Shown here piece after piece: positions 53,718 to 62,270 of a stretch of DNA of 64,000 nt. The notes under the pieces were generated by a model. It ran no database searches. It saw only the letters and a list, made by a program, of their open reading frames with translations, and was not told where the DNA came from. Both the position numbers and the translations under genes were made by a program. Numbering within the stretch: position 1 is the first letter of the stretch; the number at the start of each line of letters is the position of its first letter. The stretch is from Microbacterium sp. MPKO10 (GTDB lineage Bacteria; Actinomycetota; Actinomycetes; Actinomycetales; Microbacteriaceae), in assembly GCF_026107415.2 (NCBI RefSeq), contig NZ_JAPCHX010000005.1, positions 372,001-436,000 of the forward strand. Reading direction: 5' to 3'.

Positions 53718-54088
53718 CGGCCGCAGATTTGTCTGGAGAGCAGAAAAACTCCGCATTCAGGGGATTATGAGCCGCCGGCGCAGAGACACGGACGAGCACG
53801 GCGCGCGAGTCGAATTCCGGATGCTGGTGAGCCGACGATCCGCGTCATGGCGGGCGACGTGGCGCATCGCAGCATCCGTTCGCGCCTTGTACCAAACGCG
53901 CGCGGCCCGCGCGTGACGCATACGGCTGAGGCAAATTCCCCGTTCACGGTAAGAAACCATTCAGAAACATGCATCAGCCTCGACAGTCGTGCCCCAGACC
54001 TCCGGCGCCCGAAGCCGTGAGGAGCGTGCTCCCCGAATGAGCAACGCGCATGCGGCATTGTCCCCTGACCCCGACCCCTCGAGATGCA
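53718..54088. other. gene-free region with terminator-like and leader-like structures
   Basis: No credible gene is seen in these 371 bp. It holds two copies of the GGATGCTG octamer (53819 and 53871), a GC hairpin (53896-53914), and on the right a probable leader of the transglycosylase gene. There GGCTGA (53924-53929) could pair with TCAGCC (53974-53979), and GGAGC-GCTCC lies near 54025. I could not match it to a known riboswitch. Confidence 0.6.
53896..53914 (+). terminator. GC-rich hairpin after the histidine phosphatase gene
   Basis: ACGCGCG and CGCGCGT form a 7-bp stem around CGGCC. It is 179 bp after the histidine phosphatase stop and 175 bp before the next gene. There is no T-run. Confidence 0.5.
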
Positions 54089-54961
54089 ATGACCTCTGCT
54101 GAAACATCCGCGCGTGACGCCGACACCGGCGACGAGCCTCTCACCCCCTTCCCCCGCCGCAACCACCTGGCCCGGATGCGCCGAGCCCGCAATCGTCGGC
54201 GCACACGCGCTGGCGTTGGCGCGACACTGGCGCTCACCCTCGCGCTGAGCGGAACCGGCTTGGCCGCGAGCTGGGCGACTCCCACAACGGAGGCTGACCC
54301 GGTTGTAGAGTCCGCTGCCGCCGTGGCGCAGGCCAGCGATGAGCTGCGCGCTGAGCAGACGGCGCACTCGAGCGCACAGGAAACTCTCGACAGTGCAAAC
54401 GGCGTGCTCGATGACGCCGACGAGTCCGTCGACACCCACGACCTCGAAACTCTCGTTGAGCGCCTCGCCGACTACCGCAAGCTCACACCGACATTCACGT
54501 TGGGCCTCGTGCAGCAGACCGAAACAGAGACCGCATCTGTGTCTGAAGCCAGCGCCGCGGCCAAGAAGCAGAAGGCTGAGGAGGCCGAGAAGAAGGCGGC
54601 CGAAGAAGCCAAGCGTGCCGAAGAAGAGGCCAAGAAGAAGGCCGCAGCGAACACGCCCGAGGGCGCGAAGGCCGCAGCCAAGACGATGGCCGCTGACCAG
54701 TACGGCTGGGGCGAGGGCGAGTTCAGTTGCCTCGTGTCGCTGTGGAACAAGGAGTCCGGCTGGTCATACACGGCGTCGAACCCGTCGAGCGGTGCCTACG
54801 GCATTCCGCAGGCACTTCCCGGAAGCAAGATGGGAAGCGTTGCCTCCGACTGGGAGACGAACGCGATCACCCAGATCACGTGGGGGCTGCAGTACATCTC
54901 GGGAACGTACGGCTCGCCGTGCGCGGCCTGGGGCCACTCGCAGTCGACCGGGTGGTACTGA
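54089..54961 (+). CDS. secreted transglycosylase-like protein with coiled-coil linker
   Basis: 290 residues from the ATG at 54089. Residues about 36-58 are a signal anchor (GATLALTLALSGTGLAASW) after a strongly basic stretch. Residues 60-150 are a helical region, then a Lys/Glu/Ala-rich coiled coil (KKQKAEEAEKKAAEE). The C-terminal about 80 residues (CLVSLWNKESGWSYTASN, GAYGIPQALPGSKM, WGLQYISGTYG) resemble the lysozyme-like lytic transglycosylase domain used in actinobacterial cell-wall proteins, with the catalytic Glu in NKESGW. It likely cleaves peptidoglycan at the cell surface. A nested hairpin follows the stop. Confidence 0.86.
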   Translation: MTSAETSARDADTGDEPLTPFPRRNHLARMRRARNRRRTRAGVGATLALTLALSGTGLAASWATPTTEADPVVESAAAVAQASDELRAEQTAHSSAQETLDSANGVLDDADESVDTHDLETLVERLADYRKLTPTFTLGLVQQTETETASVSEASAAAKKQKAEEAEKKAAEEAKRAEEEAKKKAAANTPEGAKAAAKTMAADQYGWGEGEFSCLVSLWNKESGWSYTASNPSSGAYGIPQALPGSKMGSVASDWETNAITQITWGLQYISGTYGSPCAAWGHSQSTGWY

Positions 54962-54983
54962 CACCGCCATCCCACCCTGCGCT

Positions 54984-55053
54984 ACCCGTTCGGAACTGCG
55001 CTCCAGAATTTTCTGGGGCGCAGTTCCAATTCAGTAGCCCCGCACGAACGGGT
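54984..55053. terminator. nested bidirectional terminator
   Basis: The core hairpin 54992-55027 pairs GGAACTGCGC with GCGCAGTTCC and then CCAGAA with TTCTGG, with one T:G step between, about 17 bp in all. An outer 8-bp repeat ACCCGTTC (54984-54991) / GAACGGGT (55046-55053) encloses it. It sits between convergent genes. Confidence 0.8.
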
Positions 55054-55104
55054 GTCGCTGCGGGCGTGGCAGAGGGCCGCGAATCAGGATTCGCAGCTCA
55101 CAGA

Positions 55105-57372
55105 TCAGGCGTTGGGCGTCTGGCGCTGAGCATTCGCGGCGTCGAGCAGCTGCTGCACACTCTCGGGGTCGACTCCGACGCCGAAGTTCGCGACGCGGCC
55201 GATGGGGAATGACGCCATCATCTTATGGATCGAATCCTGAGACGCGATTGCGGCAGCCTCGGTTCCCATGAGCTCGCTCATCGCCTGCTGAATCATGGGA
55301 CCGGCGACCGGATCGGCACTGAGCTCCCCGATCGAGGACTCCCCGTTCAGCGGAACAAGCACCTCGTCTCCCTCGACAGCCGCTGTGGCGTTGCTACGCA
55401 GGTCACGACTCGACGCCCCGACCGAAACGGCGTACTCCCCGCCCTCGACCACAAAGCGATGCGCACGCACGTCCCAGTAGGCGAGGTCCTCGCGCGGCAC
55501 GACGATCTCGACCTCACGCGATTCGCCCGCCGCAAGGTCGACTGCAGCAAAGCCCTTCAGCTCGCGGGGCGCACGCTGCACCGTTGATTCGGGAAGCCCG
55601 ATGTACAGTTGCACGACCTCGCGTCCCGCACGTTCGCCGGAGTTGGTCACACGGACGCGCGCGGTCAGGCCCGCAGCATCCGCCGTGACGGCAAAATCGG
55701 CATAGGCGAACGTCGTGTACGAGAGCCCGTGGCCGAAGGGGAAGGCGACGTCGGTCTCGCGGGCGTCATACCAACGGTAGCCGACGAAGATCCCCTCGCC
55801 GTAGCGAACGTGGCCGCGCTCGCCCGGGAAGTCAAGATACGCGGGAGTGTCCTGCATGCGCACGGGAATGGTCTCGGCCAGACGCCCGGACGGGTTGACA
55901 TCGCCGAACAGCACGTCGGCCGTTGCGCTGCCGCCGGCCTGACCCAGCAGCCAGCCCTCGAGAATCGCCGGAACCGCTGGGGCGAACGGCAGACGCACAA
56001 CGCCCCCGTTCGACAGGACCACCACGGTGTTCGAGTTCGCCGCGACGACGCGGTCGATGAGCTCCAGCTGGGCCGCGGGAAGGTCAATGTGCTCACGGTC
56101 AAAGCCCTCGGACTCTTCGGCCGCCGGCAGCCCGGCAAAGATGACGGCCACATCGGCGACTGCAGCGGCAGCGACGGCCTCGTCGGCCAGCCCCGCCCCC
56201 TCGCTTCCGTCGAGCGTGAAGCCGGGCGCGAAAGTGACGGCATCCGGGTTGTCGTGTCGGGCCCGGATGCTGCTCAGCGCGTCGTCGACTTGTGTGGGGT
56301 TGATGAGTGAACTGCCGGCGCCCTGGTAGCGGGGAGTGCGCGCAAATTCGCCGATGACGGCGAGGGATGCTGCCGACGGCAGCGGAAGCAGATCGTTGTC
56401 GTTCTTCAGCAGTACGATGCCGCGGCCCGCAACCTCGCGGGCGAGCGCGTGGTGCGCGGAGCTGTCGTACGAGGCGTCGTCGCGCGCGTTCGCGACGGCC
56501 TTCTGCACGATCGATACGATGCGCTCCGCCGCCACATCGAGCACAGCTTCGTCCAGGTCGCCCGCGTGCACGGCGGCGACGATCTCAGCATCCGATCGAC
56601 CGCCCGTCGCCGGCATCTCGAGATCGAGACCTGCGGCGAGACCGTGCGTGCGCACGTTCACGGCGCCCCAGTCCGAGACAACGAGACCTTCGAAGCCCCA
56701 GTCATCACGCAGCACCTCGGTGAGCAGCCAGTGGTTCTCTGAGGCGTAGACCCCGTTGATGCGGTTGTACGAGCACATGACCGTCCACGGCTGCTCGGCC
56801 GTGACGACCCGCTCGAATCCGCGCAGGTAGATCTCACGAAGCGGACGCTCGTCAACATCTGAGCTGACGCGCAGGCGATCGTGCTCCTGGTTGTTCGCGG
56901 CGAAGTGCTTGAGCGATGCGCCCACGCCCTGCGACTGCAGTCCGCGCACGAGCGCGGCACCGAGCTCACCGCTCACGAAGGGGTCTTCAGACAGGTACTC
57001 GAAGTTGCGGCCGCACAGCGGGGAGCGCTTGATGTTGATGCCGGGGCCAAGCAGAACCCCGACGTTCTCGGCCCTGGCCTCCTCGCCGAGGGCGATGCCG
57101 ACGCGCTCAAGAAGCTGCGGATCGAACGTGGCGCCCAGCGCAACGGCGGGCGGAAAGCAGGTGGCGGGGACGCTGTCTCCGATGCCGAGATGATCGGCGC
57201 CCGTGGTCTGTTTGCGCACCCCGTGCGGGCCGTCCGTCAGCATGATCGACGGGACATCGCCGACCGCCTTGGTCTCCCAGAAGTTCTCGCCGCTCGTGAG
57301 TGCGGCCTTCTGCTCGATGCTGAGTCCGGCGACAACGTCGGCGGCGCTGCGTGTGGTGAATTCAGCGGTCAT
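55105..57372 (-). CDS. beta-glucosidase, glycoside hydrolase family 3
   Basis: 755 residues without signal peptide, so cytoplasmic. The N-terminal TIM-like barrel carries the catalytic nucleophile Asp234 in VVSDWGAVN and substrate-binding KHFAANNQEHDR. The second alpha/beta sandwich has the acid/base region near AAEESEGFDREHIDLP, and the last 120 residues are a fibronectin III-like domain (VTNSGERAGREVVQLYIG). It would hydrolyse imported cellobiose or aryl and oligo beta-glucosides. It has no transporter next to it. The divergent TetR gene and the palindrome between them give its likely control. Confidence 0.92.
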   Translation of the reverse strand: MTAEFTTRSAADVVAGLSIEQKAALTSGENFWETKAVGDVPSIMLTDGPHGVRKQTTGADHLGIGDSVPATCFPPAVALGATFDPQLLERVGIALGEEARAENVGVLLGPGINIKRSPLCGRNFEYLSEDPFVSGELGAALVRGLQSQGVGASLKHFAANNQEHDRLRVSSDVDERPLREIYLRGFERVVTAEQPWTVMCSYNRINGVYASENHWLLTEVLRDDWGFEGLVVSDWGAVNVRTHGLAAGLDLEMPATGGRSDAEIVAAVHAGDLDEAVLDVAAERIVSIVQKAVANARDDASYDSSAHHALAREVAGRGIVLLKNDNDLLPLPSAASLAVIGEFARTPRYQGAGSSLINPTQVDDALSSIRARHDNPDAVTFAPGFTLDGSEGAGLADEAVAAAAVADVAVIFAGLPAAEESEGFDREHIDLPAAQLELIDRVVAANSNTVVVLSNGGVVRLPFAPAVPAILEGWLLGQAGGSATADVLFGDVNPSGRLAETIPVRMQDTPAYLDFPGERGHVRYGEGIFVGYRWYDARETDVAFPFGHGLSYTTFAYADFAVTADAAGLTARVRVTNSGERAGREVVQLYIGLPESTVQRAPRELKGFAAVDLAAGESREVEIVVPREDLAYWDVRAHRFVVEGGEYAVSVGASSRDLRSNATAAVEGDEVLVPLNGESSIGELSADPVAGPMIQQAMSELMGTEAAAIASQDSIHKMMASFPIGRVANFGVGVDPESVQQLLDAANAQRQTPNA

Positions 57373-57418
57373 GGCACTCCTCGAGGGTTCGGGCGATGGC
57401 CGTGCACCATCGCGTCAC

Positions 57419-57443
57419 CAAAACCTTATGTCATTCGGTTTTG
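57419..57443. promoter_or_regulatory. candidate TetR operator between GH3 and TetR genes
   Basis: CAAAACC (57419-57425) and GGTTTTG (57437-57443) are 7-bp inverted arms with 11 bases between, in the A/T-rich middle of the 120-bp divergent region. It probably binds the TetR protein encoded next to it. Confidence 0.6.
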
Positions 57444-57492
57444 TTTGCCAAGGGGCATCCGATCAGACGGCGTGCACCGTACGATAGAGCGC

Positions 57493-58077
57493 ATGGCACA
57501 GCGGGGCTCATACGCCAAAGGCGTGGCAAAACGTGAAGAGATCCTCTCGACGGCGCTCGAGGTGATCGCACGCAATGGCTATCGACGCACGTCAGTGCGC
57601 GAGCTCGCGGATGCTGTCGGGCTCAGTCAGGCGGGGCTGCTGCACTATTTCAGCTCGAAGGAGGAGCTGTTCACCGAGGTCCTGCGCAAGCGCGATGACG
57701 TCGATGCCCGCCGCCGCGATCTGGTGTCGGATCCCTTCGACGCCCTGACCGACACGATCAGCCACAATGCCGACGTCGGCGGTCTCGTGCGGCTCTACGT
57801 ACAACTTTCCGCAGACGCGACGGACGGCGAACATCCGGCAAACCCGTACTTCACCGAGCGCTATGCCACGCTGCGCACGACGTTGACGCAGGCGATCGCG
57901 GCGGAGCAGGATGCCGGACGCCTACGCCCGGACGTCAGCGCTGCGCAGCTCGCAACCGTAGTGATCGCGACGATGGACGGGTTGCAGACACAGTGGCTTC
58001 TCGACCCGTCGATTGACATGGTGGGCGCTGTCGAGTCGGTGATCGCCCTCGCCACGACGGCGGAGCCGCACCGGTGA
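57493..58077 (+). CDS. TetR-family regulator of the beta-glucosidase gene
   Basis: 194 residues from the ATG at 57493; the frame is open far upstream without support. The HTH (REEILSTALEVIARNGYRRT, then LADAVGLSQAGLLHYFSSKE) and the C-terminal VIATMDGLQTQWLLDPSIDM match the TetR protein at 29808-30428, so they are paralogues attached to GH3 and GH2 genes respectively. It ends 12 bp from the convergent dGTPase gene. The ligand is likely a sugar released by the hydrolase, which is inference. Confidence 0.88.
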   Translation: MAQRGSYAKGVAKREEILSTALEVIARNGYRRTSVRELADAVGLSQAGLLHYFSSKEELFTEVLRKRDDVDARRRDLVSDPFDALTDTISHNADVGGLVRLYVQLSADATDGEHPANPYFTERYATLRTTLTQAIAAEQDAGRLRPDVSAAQLATVVIATMDGLQTQWLLDPSIDMVGAVESVIALATTAEPHR

Positions 58078-58089
58078 TCGCCGGCGTCT

Positions 58090-59622
58090 CTACAGACCGC
58101 GCCCGGCCTCCCACAGCCCCTCGGACGTGCCCGTCAGAAGAGCGTTCACGCCAACGGCCTGAGCGTCGGTGAACGAGGCGATGTAGTCGACGATCGCCCG
58201 CGAACGGCCGAGACGTTCGACTTCGGCGCCTCCGCCGTGCTCGAACAGCTCCGGTTTCTCGGCGCGCAACTGCCGATATTCGTCGGTCGCAGCCTCGACC
58301 GAGTCGAGCAGACGCCGGGGCGCCCGGTCGGCATCGTCGCGGTCCGCGAGCCACGCGTGAAAGCCCTCGGCGAGTGACGCGACAATGCGCGTCTGCCCCC
58401 GCTGATAGACGGCGAGGTCTGAGCGATCGAGCACGAAGCGCGAGTGCACGAACTTCAGCACGATCACGTCGTGCCAGGCAGCATCCGCGAGTCTGACATG
58501 ACCACTGCGCACGGTCGGTGTGCGCTCGACGGCGATGGACGCCTTGAGCCTGTCAATCCAGCGGCGGGTGAACCCCGTCACAGCCCGGTCGGCCTCGAGC
58601 CCTCCGTCGTAGGGCACCGCGAGCAGCCCGTCGACAAGATCGGTGCCGACGCGCTCAACTGATTCGCGGAAGGCGTCGGCATCGGCGATCCACGGGTCCT
58701 TCGCCTGCACGCGGCGCCACGCGAGTTCGAGGGCGTGGCCGGGCTGACGCGGGTCTAATTCAGTGGAATCGGATGCTGCCAGCTGCGTCCACCCGTCAAG
58801 CCACGCGCGCAGCTCGGCAGACACTGTCGTGTACTGCAGGATGCCGGCGCGGTAGAAGTCGTCGAGGTCATGCACGGCGTAGGCGATGTCGTCGGCGATG
58901 TCCATCACCGAGCATTCGAGAGTCTGCTGGTGCTCGGCGATGGCGGGAAAGACCGAGAGAGCATCGGCCATGTCGTCGGCTTCGATGTCGTAGGCCGAAA
59001 ACTTCTGGGCCCCCGACGCCAGCTCGGTGCCCACACCGCGCGGCATCTCCTCCGGTGCCCGACCGGGGATGGTCCGCCACTCATTCCTCGTCCACGGGTA
59101 CTTCAGCACGGCCGCCCGTACGGCCCGGGTGAGGTTGAGTCCGCGGGCCGTTGCGTCGCAGCTGTCGAGGGCCGTGAGGATGCGGAAGGTCTGCGCGTTG
59201 CCCTCGAAACCGTCGGGCAGGCCCAGGGTGTGACGCGCGACGCGGTCGAGCTCTTGCTCTCCGAGGTGGCCGAATGGCGGGTGTCCGAGATCGTGGGCAG
59301 CTGCCGCGGCCTGCACGACAACAGGATCGCAGCCGCCGAGTTCGGTCACAAGCGCCTGGGTATCGTCATCGGAGGTGCGCAGGCCGATGGCGATCGACCG
59401 GGCGACAGCCGAGACCTTCAGCGAGTGCGTCAGACGATTGTGGATTACCGTTCCCGACCCTGCCTGAGGGATGACCTGCGTCACAGCAGACAGTCTTGAA
59501 AAGTATGGTGAGAACCTGATCCGCTCGATATCGTTGCGGAACTCGTCTTCGCCCTCGCGCAGCTCTTCCGTGATTGCTCGTTCACGACCACCGTCGACGT
59601 GTGTTCTCTGCCTCGTCACCAT
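58090..59622 (-). CDS. dgt: dGTPase-like HD-domain hydrolase
   Basis: 510 residues from the ATG at 59622. The HD metal site is visible: HNRLTHSLKVSAVA (His), AAAAHDLGHPPFGH (His-Asp) and, later, MDIADDIAYAVHD (Asp), as in deoxyguanosinetriphosphate triphosphohydrolases. The enzyme removes triphosphate from dGTP and so lowers dNTP levels. It is somewhat longer than E. coli Dgt-like family average (about 420-500). Some HD family members take other dNTPs. A region further upstream (to 59949) is open but has no support. It precedes an AI-2E-type permease on the same strand. Confidence 0.88.
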   Translation of the reverse strand: MVTRQRTHVDGGRERAITEELREGEDEFRNDIERIRFSPYFSRLSAVTQVIPQAGSGTVIHNRLTHSLKVSAVARSIAIGLRTSDDDTQALVTELGGCDPVVVQAAAAAHDLGHPPFGHLGEQELDRVARHTLGLPDGFEGNAQTFRILTALDSCDATARGLNLTRAVRAAVLKYPWTRNEWRTIPGRAPEEMPRGVGTELASGAQKFSAYDIEADDMADALSVFPAIAEHQQTLECSVMDIADDIAYAVHDLDDFYRAGILQYTTVSAELRAWLDGWTQLAASDSTELDPRQPGHALELAWRRVQAKDPWIADADAFRESVERVGTDLVDGLLAVPYDGGLEADRAVTGFTRRWIDRLKASIAVERTPTVRSGHVRLADAAWHDVIVLKFVHSRFVLDRSDLAVYQRGQTRIVASLAEGFHAWLADRDDADRAPRRLLDSVEAATDEYRQLRAEKPELFEHGGGAEVERLGRSRAIVDYIASFTDAQAVGVNALLTGTSEGLWEAGRGL

Positions 59623-59669
59623 AGTGCGGTTCAGCTTAGCTTCCCCGCGTCGCGCACGCGTCGACCCGC

Positions 59670-60776
59670 TCACACAAGAGCATCCTGCCGCGGAACCCAG
59701 ATCTGTTTGATGATGAGCAGGGCGGATGCTGTCACGGGCACCGCGATCAGCGCACCGAGCAGCCCGAGCAGGGTGCCTCCGATGAGTGCACCGATCACCA
59801 CGAGCGAACCGGGAACCGAGACGGCACGGTTCATCACGCGTGGCGTGAGGACGTATGCCTCGACCTGCATGTATACGAGATAGGCGACAGCGAAGATGAG
59901 CGCATCGAGCGGACTCGCGAACAGGGCAAGCAGCGAGCCGATTGCCCACAGCAGCACGGAACCGATGAGCGGGATCAACGTGAGCAGAAAGGCCGCTGCG
60001 ATCATGAGCGGCGGGAACGGCAGCCCGAGCACGAAATACAGGATGCCCGTGAAGACGGCGTTGAAGAACGCGAGGGTCACCATCCCGGCCGTGTACCCGC
60101 CGACAGCATCCGTGATCTGCTCCGTCATGTCGGCAAGGCGTGGGCGGTTGCGGGCGGGAGCGAGGCTATACATTGCCGTTTTGATCGTCGGAAGTGAGGC
60201 GACGAAGTAGAGAGTCAGCACGAGGACGATAATCGCGCCGGAAATTCCTGTGGCGACGGAGACGCCGACTTTGAGCGCACCCCCGCCGATCGCGGCGATG
60301 TTCGCGGGGTCGGCGACAAACCCCTGCAAATCTCCGAGAAGGCCTTCCAGCCCTGCCCCGAAGATTCCCTCGAGCGTATGAAAGAGACTCGAGCTCGAGA
60401 AGTCGTCGATGAGAGTCGGCACGGATTGCGCGAACTGCGCGATCTGGCCGACGAGAATTGGGATCGCGAAGCCGAGAATGGCTCCCAGCACGATGAAGAC
60501 GCCGACGAAGACGATGACAATCGCCCAGGGTCGCGAGATGCCGCGCCGTGAACACCACTTGACGACGGGCTCGATCGCCAGCGCGAGGAATACGGCGAAC
60601 AGAAGGTAGATGAAGACCGTCGAGAGATTCGACACAGCAACGCCCACAGCAACGGCCAAGAGCACACCGAGCGTCGTGAGGAACCCGGTGCGCAACGGGC
60701 GCGCCAGAACAATCATGCGGTGGCGAGGAGCCTCGTTTGCAGCCGGTGGCGCTTCTCGACGTCTCATGCCGGTCAC
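59670..60776 (-). CDS. AI-2E family transporter (UPF0118)
   Basis: 368 residues, GTG start at 60776 with an in-frame ATG at 60767. There are about eight hydrophobic segments; the middle motif PPLMIAAAFLLTLIPLIGSVL and the late LIGGTLLGLLGALIAVPVTAS are the usual family regions. Characterised relatives export the signal AI-2 or small cations; the function of this member is unknown. It is co-directional with nnrE, 29 bp downstream of it, possibly in one operon. Confidence 0.88.
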   Translation of the reverse strand: MTGMRRREAPPAANEAPRHRMIVLARPLRTGFLTTLGVLLAVAVGVAVSNLSTVFIYLLFAVFLALAIEPVVKWCSRRGISRPWAIVIVFVGVFIVLGAILGFAIPILVGQIAQFAQSVPTLIDDFSSSSLFHTLEGIFGAGLEGLLGDLQGFVADPANIAAIGGGALKVGVSVATGISGAIIVLVLTLYFVASLPTIKTAMYSLAPARNRPRLADMTEQITDAVGGYTAGMVTLAFFNAVFTGILYFVLGLPFPPLMIAAAFLLTLIPLIGSVLLWAIGSLLALFASPLDALIFAVAYLVYMQVEAYVLTPRVMNRAVSVPGSLVVIGALIGGTLLGLLGALIAVPVTASALLIIKQIWVPRQDALV

Positions 60777-60805
60777 TCTATGTGAGGGCTAAGCGCCCAC
60801 CCGTG

Positions 60806-61474
60806 TCACACGGCGGCGATTCGCTCGAGTTCACCACCGAGTCCGATGTCGGCGACCACAAGGCGCCCGACGTAGTCCGATGCGGGCTCACACAGCATCC
60901 CCGTCTTTGCTGCCCCGAAGGTGACGGTCACGTCGGCGCGCACGAGGCAGGTGTCGGGAACCTCACCTGTATCCGGGTGGATGCCGCTCGGCAGATCGCA
61001 CGCGACAATGACCGGATGCTGCGGCTCGTCCAGCTGCGACAGCATCCGCCCTACGACCTCGCGTGCCGTGCCGCGCAGGGCGCTCCCGCTGGCGCCGGTT
61101 CCGAGAATGGCGTCGACGATCACGTCGTACGAGCTCGCTTCGACGGACTGTGCATCGATGACACGCGCACCGCTATCCAGCGCGGCGGCGAGCCCGGCGG
61201 CATGGATGCGCTCCGACGTGCGAACGATGTCAACGAGGAACCCCTGGCTGGCGACCGTGGCCCCGGCGAACAGCGCGTCTCCCCCGTTGTTTCCCGAGCC
61301 GACGACCAGCAAGACGCGAGGTTCGCCAGCAGCATCCCGAGCATCCCGGCTCTCGCGCGCACGCTCACGAATCTCGTCGGCGAGCGCGGCGGCAGCACGC
61401 TCCATGAGCGGAACACCCGCATCGAGCAGCGGCTGCTCGGCGGCGCGAACCTGTGCCGCTGTGTACGCCTTCAT
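60806..61474 (-). CDS. nnrE: NAD(P)H-hydrate epimerase (YjeF N-terminal domain)
   Basis: 222 residues. The VVGSGNNGGDALFAGATVA loop and the late CDLPSGIHPDTGE are the YjeF_N signatures, with the catalytic Asp in the latter. The protein epimerises damaged NAD(P)HX so that a dehydratase can repair it. Many bacteria fuse it to the NnrD dehydratase; here it is the single-domain form, and nnrD is not seen in the window. Confidence 0.9.
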   Translation of the reverse strand: MKAYTAAQVRAAEQPLLDAGVPLMERAAAALADEIRERARESRDARDAAGEPRVLLVVGSGNNGGDALFAGATVASQGFLVDIVRTSERIHAAGLAAALDSGARVIDAQSVEASSYDVIVDAILGTGASGSALRGTAREVVGRMLSQLDEPQHPVIVACDLPSGIHPDTGEVPDTCLVRADVTVTFGAAKTGMLCEPASDYVGRLVVADIGLGGELERIAAV

Positions 61475-61507
61475 GACCGCCAGGCTAGTGCTGGCATCAT
61501 CGCAGCG

Positions 61508-62059
61508 CTACAGGTAGTCGTTGTGCGAGGCCTCGCAGATCGAGGCGTCGGCGACATCGCGCCACATCAGCGCCGCAGCCGGAGAGCCCTCGTCTGCGGT
61601 TGCCGAGGTGACATCCCCCATGATGCGCTTCGCGATCAGGTTCTTGTCGTCGCAGTCCGTGCAGTCGATCACCGTCGAGCTGATCTCAATGCCGTGCGAG
61701 CTTCCCGCCAGCATGTGCAGCTTCTCGGCGAGCGTCTCGTAGATCGGCAGCACGCGCGACGATCTGGCGGCACCACCCTTGATCACGACGTACACGTGGG
61801 CGTCGCCTTCGAGAAGCGCGCACGAATCGTCGATCTGCCGCTCGATCGTGCGCAGCGAACGCTTCACTTCGCGCACGCGATCACACTCGGACAGGTCGAC
61901 GCCGACGATCAGCGCCTTGGCCGTGTCTTCACCTTCACGGTGAAGTACGAAGTCTTCAAACTCGCGGGTCAGGACGCCGCGCCCTGAGGCTTCGGCGTCA
62001 AGTTCCGTCAAGCAGTCAAGAAAATCACCACGTCGCAGGACGACGGACGATGCACTCAA
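61508..62059 (-). CDS. hypothetical protein, start uncertain
   Basis: 183 residues from a TTG at 62059 with GAGAAAG before it; the same frame is open to a GTG at 62155. I recognise no family. The C-terminal half is regular and acidic, with a Cys cluster (DCTDCDD) and VDLSECDRVREVKRSL, and looks like an intact protein rather than a shadow. A strong GGGAGG site 6 bp before an ATG near 62164 reads in another frame and stops at 62025, so the real start or a frameshift is unresolved. It is divergent from the NmrA-like gene. Confidence 0.6.
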   Translation of the reverse strand: MSASSVVLRRGDFLDCLTELDAEASGRGVLTREFEDFVLHREGEDTAKALIVGVDLSECDRVREVKRSLRTIERQIDDSCALLEGDAHVYVVIKGGAARSSRVLPIYETLAEKLHMLAGSSHGIEISSTVIDCTDCDDKNLIAKRIMGDVTSATADEGSPAAALMWRDVADASICEASHNDYL

Positions 62060-62270
62060 TTCTGTGCTTTCTCTCGTGGGGCCCGCAGGCTGCGGGTGCC
62101 GGCCAAGTCGGTCGGGCTTGTGGGGCAGAAATCCGGGACGGATGCCGCGTCTCACTGATCCGCATTGCACACCTCCCGTTTTCAAGCCGCCGACCAATAT
62201 AACCCCCATGACTGCTTTTGTCAGCCCCGCACCTCTGGCCGGAATCAGGCTTGTCCGAGACAATGGGGGC

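Noticed and set aside
53915-54088. c-di-AMP (ydaO) riboswitch before the transglycosylase gene
   Set aside because: The conserved CCGTCAGCTAACC-like block and the rest of the consensus are missing.
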